Below are positions 1 to 11,700 of a DNA stretch of 64,000 nt, piece after piece (the first letter of the stretch is position 1; every line of letters begins with the position of its first letter). The translations under genes and the position numbers were made by a program. Source of the stretch: Xestospongia muta (Eukaryota > Porifera > Demospongiae > Haplosclerida > Petrosiidae). The notes beneath the pieces were generated by a model that was given only the letters and a program-made list of their open reading frames with translations, made no database searches and was not told the DNA's origin. The stretch is taken from assembly GCA_963693285.1 (NCBI GenBank), contig OY848917.1, positions 25,850,745-25,914,744 on the forward strand, written 5' to 3'.

Positions 1-194
1 CGTATTATAGTATTAAACGAAATATCCATTTTTGATAAGTTGTATATTTAAGTATATAAACTGTGAAGCTCCAACCGGACCAATAATAAATTGCTTCGAC
101 TTATTAAAAATGGACATGTGTATAGTAGGTTCTGTAATTTCTATTGTAACAAATGTTATATACCTAATAACTAATGAGATTACAAATTTCTTAC

Positions 195-2395
195 CATCAT
201 CATCAATAATGGTCAAAATAACAATAGATGGTACACCAAAAGTCACATCATTTCTTGGAACAAGTTCAACACCAAATGTTTCATCAGATTCAAATGTAGC
301 ATCATCCATAAACACAAATGAAGCATCTGCAAATGTCTGACCAGAAACAAAGACGACTGTCTGGGTTTGTGATACGAGGTCACCACTAGGTCCAACTGTA
401 GAGTAGTATATTATAATATATTGACTTTATATATGTAGCTCTGTGAATCTCTTTATGACATGTTAAAGTATTAAAATGCTAAGAAATTCTTAACTTTACC
501 GTCACTTCAATAATAAATAAGGCTATACTTTTCTTTATAAATTAGATATTACTTTAAACTAATTATATAATATTATTATTTAAACTAACTTGTTGCTTTA
601 TTTTGTCCAGCTAAAATTAAACATAAAAAGAAAGAAAACATTGTTAATCAGATATTCACTACAACATTAAACATGACTTACATGTAGTAAATGTTCTTAA
701 GTTTACATTTGATGATTGACTAACATCTCCTGATCGGTATACTCGAACAATCATTGGCCCTTGACTATTTTCTAGTGCTGATTTGTTAACCGCAACAAGT
801 GAGTAGAATGTCTCTATTTGTTGAAAGACTATAGAGAAGGTTAAATGTTCATATACCACTCACCTCCTATAGGATTCATACCAAATCCAGCTGGATAGGC
901 ATATCCTTTTTCAGTTCGCCAACCGTATACAATAACATTAATTGAAGCATTAGGGTTTGTATGTTGAACTGTATGAGTACCGATGTTAACTCTCTTACTA
1001 ATACCATAACCACATGGATCATTTTGACTGCAGTCGATAATACTCCATTTAGTAACATTAGGTTCTAATGGTGTACCATCTAGTAATATGTCATTAGGAA
1101 CAAAGTACCTTGCTAACACAGTCACTGATATGTAGTGAGATGTGAAATCATCATTTTCCCTAGTATACATACTTACGTTAGTAGTAAAGATATGATGGTT
1201 CAAATACTGGCTTATTGGAGCTACTAAAACCATATTAGGATCACCAAATTGAATGTTATTATCATGTTCGTGTGAGAAACCATACTGCATAACAAGCAAG
1301 GGTCGCTCAGACTGGACAAAACAATAAGATTGACTGTTTAACTCAAACGTTTGCCTGTTGTCTACATTCGTTTCATTGAATTTAAAGTTTGAGATGATAA
1401 TGTTTGTTCCATCAGAGCAATATACTTTGAACGAAGTGCCTTTGTACCTTGGCCAGACCTTAAATACATAACCTGTTCTTTCTTCATATGGAGCCACAAA
1501 AAAGTTATAGCCCCACGTATAAGATGGAGGTATCTGTTCAACGATATGATCACAGGTATCTTCACCTTCTTGTATTTCTGCACATTCATGTCCAGTCATG
1601 AAACCAATTGGTTGATTAGAGATAGCCCGAAAACCTGTAAAATCATATTGGTCTGACGTTTGTAACCCAAGAGTATTATATTGACTCATCATTGCAGAAA
1701 AAAAATCTCCACTTGCAGGATTGGCGAATTCACCTTTTATGTAAGAACTTACTACTAAAAACGAAACTTCATTTTCAGTTGAATATCTAATATCATTTTC
1801 AGCTATGTCACCACAAGCAACTACAGCTACCATACTGTTAAAGCTTCGTGCTGATGCAGTTAGACTAGCATATTCATATGTGAAATTTGATCTATATTGT
1901 ATTATTGGAATAGCTAGAAAACCATCACTAGAACCAAAAGAATCACTAAATCCCATCACTTGAATTGCTTGACTTGAATTAGTTGTTTCCACAATAATAC
2001 CAACTGAAGTTGTCGCTGTATTCACTTCTTGTACATTTGGTGTCACATATTCTTCCCGTACAATTGTTCCTGCCGTGACTGTACCTGTCCTTGTATAGCC
2101 ACTACTGCCAGATCGAATTTTGTAACCAACTGGATTTTCATTTTGCGTTGTTATAAAAATTCCTATATTTCTAGGAACTTCACCACCACCACGTTCTATG
2201 TTTGGTATGTTTCTGATGAAAGCAAAACAAAAGAAATTCCCTTCATGAGAGACATCCATGGAGATACCTAGGAAATGCATAATACGAAATGTATATTTAT
2301 CAAGTGTCATTATTACCTCTGGTTCGTTTGTCAATGTCCACAACAGCACTGCAGAACCAATTCAGTAACATCAAGATGACAATAACTCTGATCAT
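195..2395 (-). CDS. IgGFc-binding-like/Calx-beta secreted protein, copy 1 (3' end outside window)
   Basis: Exons read on the minus strand: 2317-2395, 864-2267, 682-813, 195-395. The ATG at 2395 is the first after an in-frame stop and opens a hydrophobic signal peptide (MIRVIVILMLLNWFC). A 49-bp GT-AG intron (2268-2316) lies inside a longer accidental open frame. Exon 2 carries an IgGFc-binding-protein N-terminal-like domain with the family-like CDHIVEQIPP..W motif and several cysteines. Exons 3 and 4 form one Calx-beta domain ending in an acidic DDDG turn, followed by a GTAAGA donor. All joins after exon 1 keep frame. Later exons would lie before base 1; by comparison with copies 2 and 4 a linker and a somatomedin B exon are expected. 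Expected location is extracellular. Ligand unknown. Confidence 0.72.
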
Positions 2396-2423
2396 GATGA
2401 TTACAGACAATAGACCCAAAAAG

Positions 2424-2430
2424 ATTTATA
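2424..2430 (-). promoter_or_regulatory. TATA-like box of IgGFc copy 1
   Basis: TATAAAT on the minus strand, 29 nt upstream of the predicted ATG. The same box at the same spacing precedes the other three copies (14074, 48021, 61967). If used, the 5' leader would be only a few bases. Prediction from position and conservation only. Confidence 0.35.
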
Positions 2431-3429
2431 TTTTCTGGATACTCTTATTTCAAAGAAAATGATTTTATAAAAAAGATCACATGACTGTGAAAAAGGATCA
2501 TGTCATACCAGTGACCTGACATGTTCAATACAAGGTCATTTACTTCCTGGAGAGACAACCTATCTTGCTCCAATAACAACAGAGAAAATCTAGACATACC
2601 ATTATACATTGCATACCTGATAACATTTCTTCCATATTAACTTAATATAATAATATTAGCCATCAACATAAATACTGTATAACAGTGTAGTACTATTTGA
2701 ATATAGTCTTATATTCCAGTACTAACTATTCTACAAATAAATATTGGTCATATTAAATATAGTCAAACTTGCCATCAAAGATGATTATAAATACATCATT
2801 AACCTGATCCAAAAAGGTACATGTCTTATACATGTGATATTATTAGGAGAATTCTCACTATGAACTATGAAATTAGGTAGGTTGAGTATTGCTAAGTAGC
2901 CTCACCCTCTCCAATGGAAAAGAGGTAAATTGTTTCAATCTTCTTTATGCTATTCCTAATATTATTTTACTATTGTTGGAGTGTTTACTAATAATTTTTA
3001 AATGGAAAGAGATTAAAAGATTAAAGTCAAAATTAAATCAATAGTTTGTAAAAATGTAGCTGGTATGTTTGTATCTGGTGCATCCAACTGAGACAGCCTC
3101 ATTGCAAGATGCTTATGATTATTTATTACATTGATGCAGTAGTTATTCTCTATAACCTTCTAGTGATTCCTATCTCAGAACTAGTTTCCCAGATTTTTGT
3201 ATTGGAGTTGCTTGTACCTTGATAAGTTTACTACAAAGTTTTAAACAATCATTATTATTAAATAATTTTGAAACAGGTAAAATTATTGCCCAAAAAGTAT
3301 AGCAAATGTATATGTACTCCATCTTTCTCTTAACATTTTACATTCTTTAAATAACTTACTGTTAATGCATAAAAAACGTTTGAGGGTTGTATCCAGATAG
3401 AATCAATGTATATGTACATTCATCACACC

Positions 3430-3690
3430 TTTAATTAGCTCCTATGGCATCTGAGCCAGGAGCAAATATATCAACACAAGAACTACTATTTGTGACATAT
3501 TCTCACATCAAACAGAGCTACCAATAGTAATATATAACTCCAGCACACTATAGCAGGACTATTATCAAAATCATTTTCTGTCTAATTACAAGCAGCTGCA
3601 ACAATTGGTATTCCCATATTAACAATTTCACTTGATACGTTATTAACTGAACAGTATAAAACCACTCAATAAGATTGAGATGATACTTTA
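3430..3690 (-). pseudogene. S8 subtilisin-like protease relic
   Basis: Minus-strand translation recovers pieces of the same S8 segment seen intact at 34134-35803: a VNNVSS..IVNMGIPIVAAA stretch around the oxyanion region, then a remnant of the NGGSCVDIFAPG segment. Stops and frame changes interrupt it. The same relic sits at the same place in the related blocks (about 15130 and 48880), so decay preceded block duplication. Confidence 0.55.
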
Positions 3691-4985
3691 CAAAATTTTA
3701 TACAATCGTCATCATTAAATAAATGTGAGAGAAAAATGCACTCTATCATTACCTCCACCTCATAAATATAAGCTCTTGTGAAGATCTTTATTTATTCACT
3801 ATATATCACATGATTATTTGTCACTATACTATTTTGATGGTTAGATTTAATACAACTTTGACACTCATTAATGACTTCTAAAAAGGAAATAAGTAGTGCT
3901 GTTACTAAAATAGTGACAGCTCTTACACTGCTACACACAGAATAATGCAGTATCTGTTTAAATTCTTTTGTCTAACTATTGAGATGTTAAACAGAATCTT
4001 AATAGCTCTGATAATTAACTATAGGACTGTCAAGTATCTATCAGTAGATTGTATTTATAAGTAATGAAACCAGTATGATGTTATAATGATGTCCAACATA
4101 CAAAGTATTGACATTATTATCATACCTCTACTAAGCTATTAAAAATATGTGACAATAAATAGAAAAGGTACATATTACTAAAATTATTGAAATTGAGTTT
4201 ATAATTGTTCTAAAACATTCTTTACTAAGACTACATTTAATTTCAAATGATAAAAAAGGCCTTACTATTCCCAGCTACATTTTCTAGAATTTTATAAAGT
4301 ATATACAATTGTTCTGTGGTTTTTAGCTTGTATTGAAAAAATATAGGTTTTCCTATTTTTTGCATTTATGGTACATCACTGTTATAATAGACTTGTTAAT
4401 ACTGATTCTGAGTCACTTGTCTTGGAAATGCATGCTTTCCCAGAAACAAAATAAACTGTTTTGATTATTAATTACTATGGAATTTTACAGTTTATATAGA
4501 TGATTTCTTAAAAGAACACGTGTGTAGTATATGTTCTATTAATTCTATTATAAAAAATGTTTCACACATGCAATGACACAGTAGGATTACAAAATGAAAA
4601 CACACAGGCACGGCATCCATAAAAATTTTGTTTAAAAACATGGACATCAGTAAAGACTTTTGTCCTGTGTCAAGGCCAACACTCAAAATGGCTAAGTTTA
4701 GTTAAAATGCTGCACTATCAGTTAGAATTAGTTATTATTTCTGTTATTATGAAGAGATTTTATTAAATAAGAAATTTAAAGATAAATAATTTTATGAACA
4801 AGAGAGAAATGTAGTTCTCTAAGAGTTCAAAATTTAAAGAGATGACTACAAAATCTTAGAAATGAATGGCATTGACAATTCCTATATATCATACAGTCGA
4901 AACTGGATGTAGCAAGCTTATATATTTATGTTTTGTAACTGTGTGTTACATTGGGATTTTAAGATTTCCACATATATAAATTATG

Positions 4986-4991
4986 AATATA

Positions 4992-5028
<37 letters not shown>

Positions 5029-5029
5029 T
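4986..5029. repeat. TA dinucleotide microsatellite
   Basis: Two near-perfect (AT)n runs separated by a single interruption. The corresponding place in the sister block (about 16640) lacks the run, so it expanded or was gained after duplication. Confidence 0.85.
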
Positions 5030-5629
5030 ACCGTATTTATTAATGTAAGTTTTTAAATTATTTTTCAGATTTTATGAATATGTACTTATTATTTGTTATT
5101 TATTGCATTTATTCGTATTTATCAATGTAATTTTTTTAATAATATATTCTGTTTTAATGAATATGTAGTCAAACTATTTTTTTATTTATAAGTCAATTAT
5201 CAGCCAATGAATTAATGTAAAATATACATAACCAGATTAGAGTTGTGAAATCATTTTAAGAGTATTTTAGAAGGAAACGTTATAGCAAAACATAACTCAT
5301 AGTTGGTAGAAACTACATTAGATACGTCAGCAGAAAGTGAGAAATTAAGAGTAAATAATGTTGTGGGAGTGATAATTAAATTCATTCATTAAGGTGTGCA
5401 TCAACAGTCAATGTTTGCAGTTTAGTGATTGGTCACATAAGTCATGACAGCAATAAAATAAAACATAGTAAAATGTACATAATCAAACTTTAACTTACCA
5501 TGCGGTTCTAAACCATCTTAAGACCAACTGAAAAACAGTGTATACCAGGCCCAAAATATGTTATTGAAAGTAATATATCCAGATACTTTATAACTTCATA
5601 ATGTTAGAAGAACTTACTTGTAATGTGTA

Positions 5630-6980
5630 AAAGACAGTTGGGTGTTGTATCTCGTAAGATATAGTGTAAATTACAGTAGTTTAGCACATTCTTTAAACAA
5701 TATTCTGTTAGGTTTTGTATAATTTCAGATGGAGTCAGCAGTGGTTATTTCTGTAAATATAGTGCTATTGCACCACTAACAAAAGAAGCAGCCATTGATG
5801 TTCCAGATAGATGTAACATACATGTATCACACCAGTAACCAGCTCCTGTTATGTTAAAGGCAAGAGTAAATATATCGATACAAAAACCACCATTTGTGAA
5901 GTAGAAAACTTAATCTCCTGGAGCAGAGCCAGCAACAATAATAACTTCTGATGCACTAGCAGAACTATAATTACAAGCATCATCTCCATCATTGCCAGCA
6001 GCTGCAACAATTGGAATTCCCATATTAATAATATTACTTAATTAAACCAGAGTATGGACCTCTCAATGACATTGAAATGACAGCTGGACTACGAGGATTC
6101 TTATTGATAATATTTGTTGCAGCATAATTTAATCCATCTATAATGATGCTCCATGGTGTTGGACCAAAACAATGCATTACACGAATGCTATAACAGTTAG
6201 CTTTTTTGGCTCCATAATGTTTTCCACAAGCAAGACTTGCTACAAGAGTTCCATGTCCATCACAGTCTCGACCAGTTTGGTTAGTTCCATAGTAGTTGTC
6301 AACTGGGTCATATCCAGGATATATGGCTCTATTACCATTAAATTCATTGTGGTTAAAATTAATGCCTATATTTACAAAATAAACTTTAATAGCATGCATT
6401 CAAAGTCATCTTCTTTACCTGTATCTAAAATGTAAATGTCAACACCTTCTCCATCTCCATCAGGTTCAAATATACCATCTAATACTGAATCTATATATAT
6501 TTATATAATATTTATCTAAATAAATATATAATAATTTAAATAATACTATTATTACATTATATATTATATTGTTATCATATACATAATATTATTATAAACA
6601 TCATATAATGAGATTCATAATGCATATATTTTGAATTGAGGTCTGATTGCTTCTGTATCATCCAGAGTATAGATCATTCTTTTAAAATGGCAAAGTTGGA
6701 AGTTCATGCAGATCTCATGACAACTGTTATTGCTTCTATTATTAATGGTTGGTCCATAAGCAATTAATGTTACTTGATAGGCACATGACATTTTATGGAT
6801 TAATAGCGATAGTCATGATAAGGTATATCACTATTAACACTATACATGAGACCCTAAACATTAAACATTGGAACACAATTGTATTAATTCACATTAAAGT
6901 ATGGCATTTGATTACTGGCACTCTTAAACACTGCCTTTATAATACTAACCTTATGTGCTTCATCTACTGACAGCTTTGTA
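5630..6980 (-). pseudogene. S8 protease pseudogene, copy 1
   Basis: A proteinase K-like fragment in pieces. The middle exon (6034-6399 region) keeps GRDCDGHGT with the catalytic His; the second conserved His of the GHGTH motif is Leu here. It runs to an SMSLRGPY segment, then a stop. Downstream, about 5700-6000 keeps AAAGNDGDD and SGTSMAA (catalytic Ser) but with frame breaks. The exon with the ILDTG-type Asp is partly recognisable near 6420-6490. Upstream homology to the sister copies ends near 6975, inside the propeptide, so the signal peptide exon is missing. Not functional as it stands. Confidence 0.7.
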
Positions 6981-8715
6981 AGTTATTTATAAATCCTATG
7001 CTAGCTTAGACCCAGCTATGTTGTTATTGCAAGAACATTTATTAACATTCCAGAAGGCGTGGTTATAAAATGCTAAGCGTTGTCATTCTGTATATGCTCA
7101 TTAATTGTTGCTTGATTTCTAGTTTTGCCATGTTTCTGAAGCAGCAACTGAGTAAGTAATGGTATCATTCAATTGCCAAGCAAGATTAAGTGCTAATTTC
7201 GTGATGAAAAGTTTCTCTGAGTCTTTACATGACCCTTTAAAATGTATCAATATTTCATATACAAAATTTATTGTAGCTTGAAGATGAAACGTTCTTTGGG
7301 AACGTCCCGTAGTACAAATATAAATCGATATATTATCCATTAGTAGCAGTCTTTTTAGTGCTTGGAAACTGTTGTAGCCGAGCATGCGATGAAAACAACT
7401 TTTTTACAGAACTTTTTGATAACAGTCTGAGAACTAATTGAACTAACAACACTATAACGAACTACAACAAAATTACAACGAACTGTAACATATTAAAACT
7501 AAAAAGGTTTTACAGCACTATATATACATACATACATATAAGGTTTTACAATAAAATTAATGATAAAAATCCTCATGGGAGAACCTCTTCTTGAACTTTC
7601 ATAAACTTTAGCTTGCATGTAGCCATCTTTTATTTCTGATTTAATATACTATAACTGCATGAATGTCCTTATGTCCAAAATGTTCTGCTTTATAAATATT
7701 TTTAAACCTTTATTAATTTAGGGAAATATCATGTTGACAAAGCTCAACTATATATCTCTCGTCTAAAAATATGAACAATGTTGTCAATACACTTTCAGTT
7801 CTATTCTTTAGTTCTGTGATATGAATGAGAATAAGGTAGAAATCCTACAAAATCATCAGTAAACAATAGTTGTTATGGAACACTCAATCTATTTATATCT
7901 TTTTACTTGTTTTTGTCCGTTGCTTATAAAAATCATCACTATTGTCTTTAAGAATTTGTTTGCAAGTTTAAAGAGAAAGTAATCTGTCACTTGTCTCCAA
8001 ATACATAACACATATAGAGAATGTACTAACTAGCATTAAAGCTTAAACAATTACAACTATTCCTAGTAATTAAATTAAATTCTTCACTTTGCTCTGCTAT
8101 TGCTGTGATTTGGGATCAGAATAGCATTTCTAAGAACAAGTTGTCAAACTAAACACAATAATAATAATTACATAAAAAAAGTATAACAGCAATACTATTG
8201 TTGCTTAAGCAAATTATGTTATCAAAATGACCACATAAAAGTTTGTTATCAAAAACACGAAAAAATCTAGCTTAAAAAATCTAAATTTTTACTAAAATCC
8301 ACACACATTCTACTTTAATTAATAAGTGCAGTCACACATAGTACTAGTAATGAAGTAGCAAGGAGAGACCTTATCAATTATCTTCATTTACAATTGATAT
8401 AGGATCAGTGTCTGTGTAGCTAATGAAGAATAAATATTTGATAATTATTACATTTTATATAAGAGATAATTCAATAAGTACATATATCAACTATTTCATA
8501 TATTGATGGTCTATATGTGACTAACATAATATGGGAACATGCTTGAGATTGTACAGAATGTGTGATAATGTATTCAAGTGTTATGCTATCAAAGTGACCA
8601 GCACTCTTTGAAGTTCACATTTATCCTTTTCTAGTCCACACACTAAAAATTGTACATGCATTACTGTACTTCATTTCTGGTGAACACTGATGTATTGTAA
8701 GAGCTATTGATTTTC
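6981..8715. other. Intergenic stretch, partly duplicated
   Basis: About 6981-7690 has no clear match elsewhere in the window. It contains one open frame of 88 codons (7119-7385, minus) that I do not recognise. About 8035-8715 matches about 21700-22863 and 56450-57579, the sequence downstream of the other somatomedin B exons. No complete gene seen. Confidence 0.5.
7119..7385 (-). other. Unrecognised 88-codon open frame
   Basis: The translation is not low-complexity and has mixed polar and hydrophobic composition with four cysteines, unlike the TA-repeat frames nearby. I see no domain and no signal peptide. It lies in the only sub-stretch here without a second copy in the window. It could be a stray exon from another gene or chance. 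Confidence 0.2.
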
Positions 8716-11700
8716 TTACCATTTGGAATAGCAACCAATATCAGCTATATCACTACAACAATCATTATATTCATGACAGATTTCATCACAGTAGCATCCA
8801 TTATTGTAACATTGTGATGACAAGGACCATTTACAACATCCACAATAGCTCATCTTAAGTGCAGAACATGAACCTGAAATAATATATATGAATACCTTTG
8901 TTTAATTTGTAGTGCTCATTTACCTTGAATAGGTGGTGTAGGTGAAGGTGTGACTGTTATATCTATATAAAAATGACATAAAAATAAATGAATTGTCATG
9001 TAAGGAATAACTATTACATTATTACTTCATGTAATTTATAGCACCTACTTACCAGTTGGTGTAGATGTAGGAGCTATTATACTGCTTAAAGTAAAAGCAG
9101 ATGAGGAAATGTCTGAATGTGGTGTAGTACTGGTTAGAGGAAGTGAAGGTGTGATAGTTGTAGATGTAGTCAAATCTGAAATACCACTTGAAGTGAAAAA
9201 AGATGAAGTACTATCTGGATGTGGTGTAGTACTAGTTGGAGAAAGCGAAAGCGTCGTGATTGTTGGTTTAGGCAAATCTAAAATACTGCTTGAAGTGAAA
9301 GCAGATAAAGAACTTTCTGGATGTGATGTAATACTAGTTGGAGAAAGTGAAAGCGTCGTGATTGTTGGTTTAGGCAAATCTAAAATACTGCTTGATGTGA
9401 AAGCAGATAAAGAACTTTCTGGATGTGATGTAATACTAGTTGGAGAAAGCGAAAGTGTCGTGATTGTTGGTTTAGGCAAATCTAAAATACTGCTTGAAGT
9501 GAAAGCAGATAAAGAACTTTCTGGATGTGAGGTAATACTAGTTGGTGAAAGCGAAAACGTCATGATTGTTGGTTTAGGCAAATCTAAAATACTACTTAAA
9601 GTGAAAGCAGATAAAGAACTTTCTGGATGTGAGGTAATACTAGTTGGTGAAAGCGAAAACGTCGTGATTGTTGGTTTAGGCAAATCTAAAATACTGCTTG
9701 AAGTGAAAGCAGATAAAGAACTTTCTGGATGTGATGTAACACTAGTTGGTGAAAGCGAAAACGTCGTGATTGTTGGTTTAGGCAAATCTAAAATACTGCT
9801 TGAAGTGAAAGCAGATAAAGAACTTTCTGGATGTGATGTAATACTAGTTGGTGAAAGCGAAAACGTCGTGATTGTTGGTTTAGGCGAATCTAAAATACTG
9901 CTTGAAGTGAAAGCAGATAAAGAACTTTCTGGATGTGATGTAATACTAGTTGGTGAAAGCGAAAACGTCGTGATTGTTGGTTTAGGCGAATCTAAAATAC
10001 TGCTTGAAGTGAAAGCAGAAGAACTTTCTGGATGTGGTGTAATACTAGTAAACAAAGGTGTGATAGTTGTGCCTATATAATAATGGTAACAAAAAGTACA
10101 ATTTTTATAACATGCAAGGAATAATGATCATATTAGTAATTGCATATAATTACTATTTTATATATGAATTATTGGAAAAGACTAGAATTTAAGAATTATT
10201 AATTAAATGTGATCTTAAAGAGAATTATGAAAATAATGTTTTGCCATAGAATGAAATTATGAGTGACATGCAATGATAAAGCATTTTAAAGTTAATGACA
10301 GATTGTTATTATAATAAAAATTCTCCACAATAGTAATATTAATGATTTTAAATTTCCAAGTGAAGTTTGTAAAATAAAGTTCATGAACTCATGAAATGAG
10401 GAATTTCATTACATTGTTCTCTTTTCACTTCCTGGTTGTGTAGTGTGTCATGCAGTACCATAATGGTATTGCTGAAAGTAACAATCAAAATATTGAATAA
10501 AATTAAATTCTTTTTCCACCCACTCAATAGCTAACAAAGAATTTTGTCTGAAAGTGGCCTTTAGTCAGGTTCTTAGGTTTTTGTGTTAGAAAAGCTCTAG
10601 GTCCCAAGTAGGATTTGAAATAAAAGTTTCTTGATAGTGATAATATTAACAGCACTCATTTCCGAAACCACACCTTTTGGCAATATTTCAATTATTAGTA
10701 CAATTCGTTTTCGAGACCACACCCATTGTGCAATTATCAAACCACGTATTATAGTATTAAACGAAATGGCAGTCAAACTCCATTGCTTCTTCCCTGAAAA
10801 AAATCAACGAAAACCTCTAAATAGTCAGAAGAACAAACTGGTGTGTAAGTACCTATACTCACGTTCTACGGTTTTCACTTGTAGGACTTCAAATAAAACA
10901 GAATCTATTATCCACATACCTTATTATGTCCGTAATTTGTGTCGGCAAGAGTTACAAAAAATAAAAAAAAGCACAAAAATATCGTGAGTTTAAAAGTTTA
11001 AAAAATTACAGTGTTATGCAAATCTTTACAATCATTATTATTAAATAACTCTACAACAACTGAAACAATTATTTGAAAGGACCGCCATGAAAAGATCATT
11101 ATTTAACAAGTATATATCATAGTTGATTGTCACTATTGTTTTGATTGCTATAGACTGTATGGTTTTGACACTTCACTAATGACTTCTAAATAAGGAACTA
11201 GGAAGTGCTGCTAATAACACTAAAATCGTAACAGCCCTTACACAGTTACACACAAAACATGGAACTTCTGTTAAGACTCTTTGTCTAGCTAATAAGATCA
11301 ATCAGAATTGTCTTATAATTAGCTCTAATAAATAACTACAAAGCTATCAAGAATCAATCAGTATATATAGGTAATAAAATCAATATGATATTATGTATAA
11401 TATGCAACATACAAAGTATTGTAGTATCACAACATGATTCTACTGAAGTATTAAGTGTATATGTTAATAATAGAATGATTTTAACTGGTAGTTCATAGTC
11501 ACTGATTTAGCTTGTAATGTATGCTTTCCCAAACACAATATACTCTGTTTTAATTATTACTTACTATCATAGTAAGTAATAATCAAATTTGTTCTCAACC
11601 AATTAATTAACAAATAATTGACCACACCTTCCATGAATATATAATTAGCTGGAAACTTTTTTTGCGGCGCTTCGCGCGCTAATACTCCAACCGGACCAAT

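Larger units (their letters stand above)
2431..5629. other. Duplicated intergenic stretch with dispersed repeat
   Basis: No intact gene seen. The stretch is highly similar to 14081-17150 and 48028-52130, so it belongs to the duplicated block upstream of each IgGFc copy. It holds a decayed S8 protease fragment (about 3430-3690), one copy of the dispersed repeat (about 3780-4680), and a TA microsatellite. The short reading frame at 4492-4686 lies in repeat sequence and is not supported as a gene. Confidence 0.6.

Noticed and set aside
876..1058. Short minus-strand frames of 60 and 75 codons inside the IgGFc exon
   Set aside because: They are shifted frames of the same exon and do not match a domain.
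2029..2271. 80-codon plus-strand frames recurring in each IgGFc copy (also 13679, 47626, 61572)
   Set aside because: They repeat only because the underlying minus-strand exon is conserved; no independent signal.
9109..10080. 323-codon plus-strand frame over the Ser/Thr repeat
   Set aside because: It is the mirror of a 102-bp repeat whose period is divisible by three. The minus strand has matching splice sites, phases and neighbouring exons; the plus strand has none.
10631..10987. 118-codon plus-strand frame
   Set aside because: Lies in a repeat present at 36.6 kb and 58.7 kb, where the frame is broken; also inside the intron of IgGFc copy 2.
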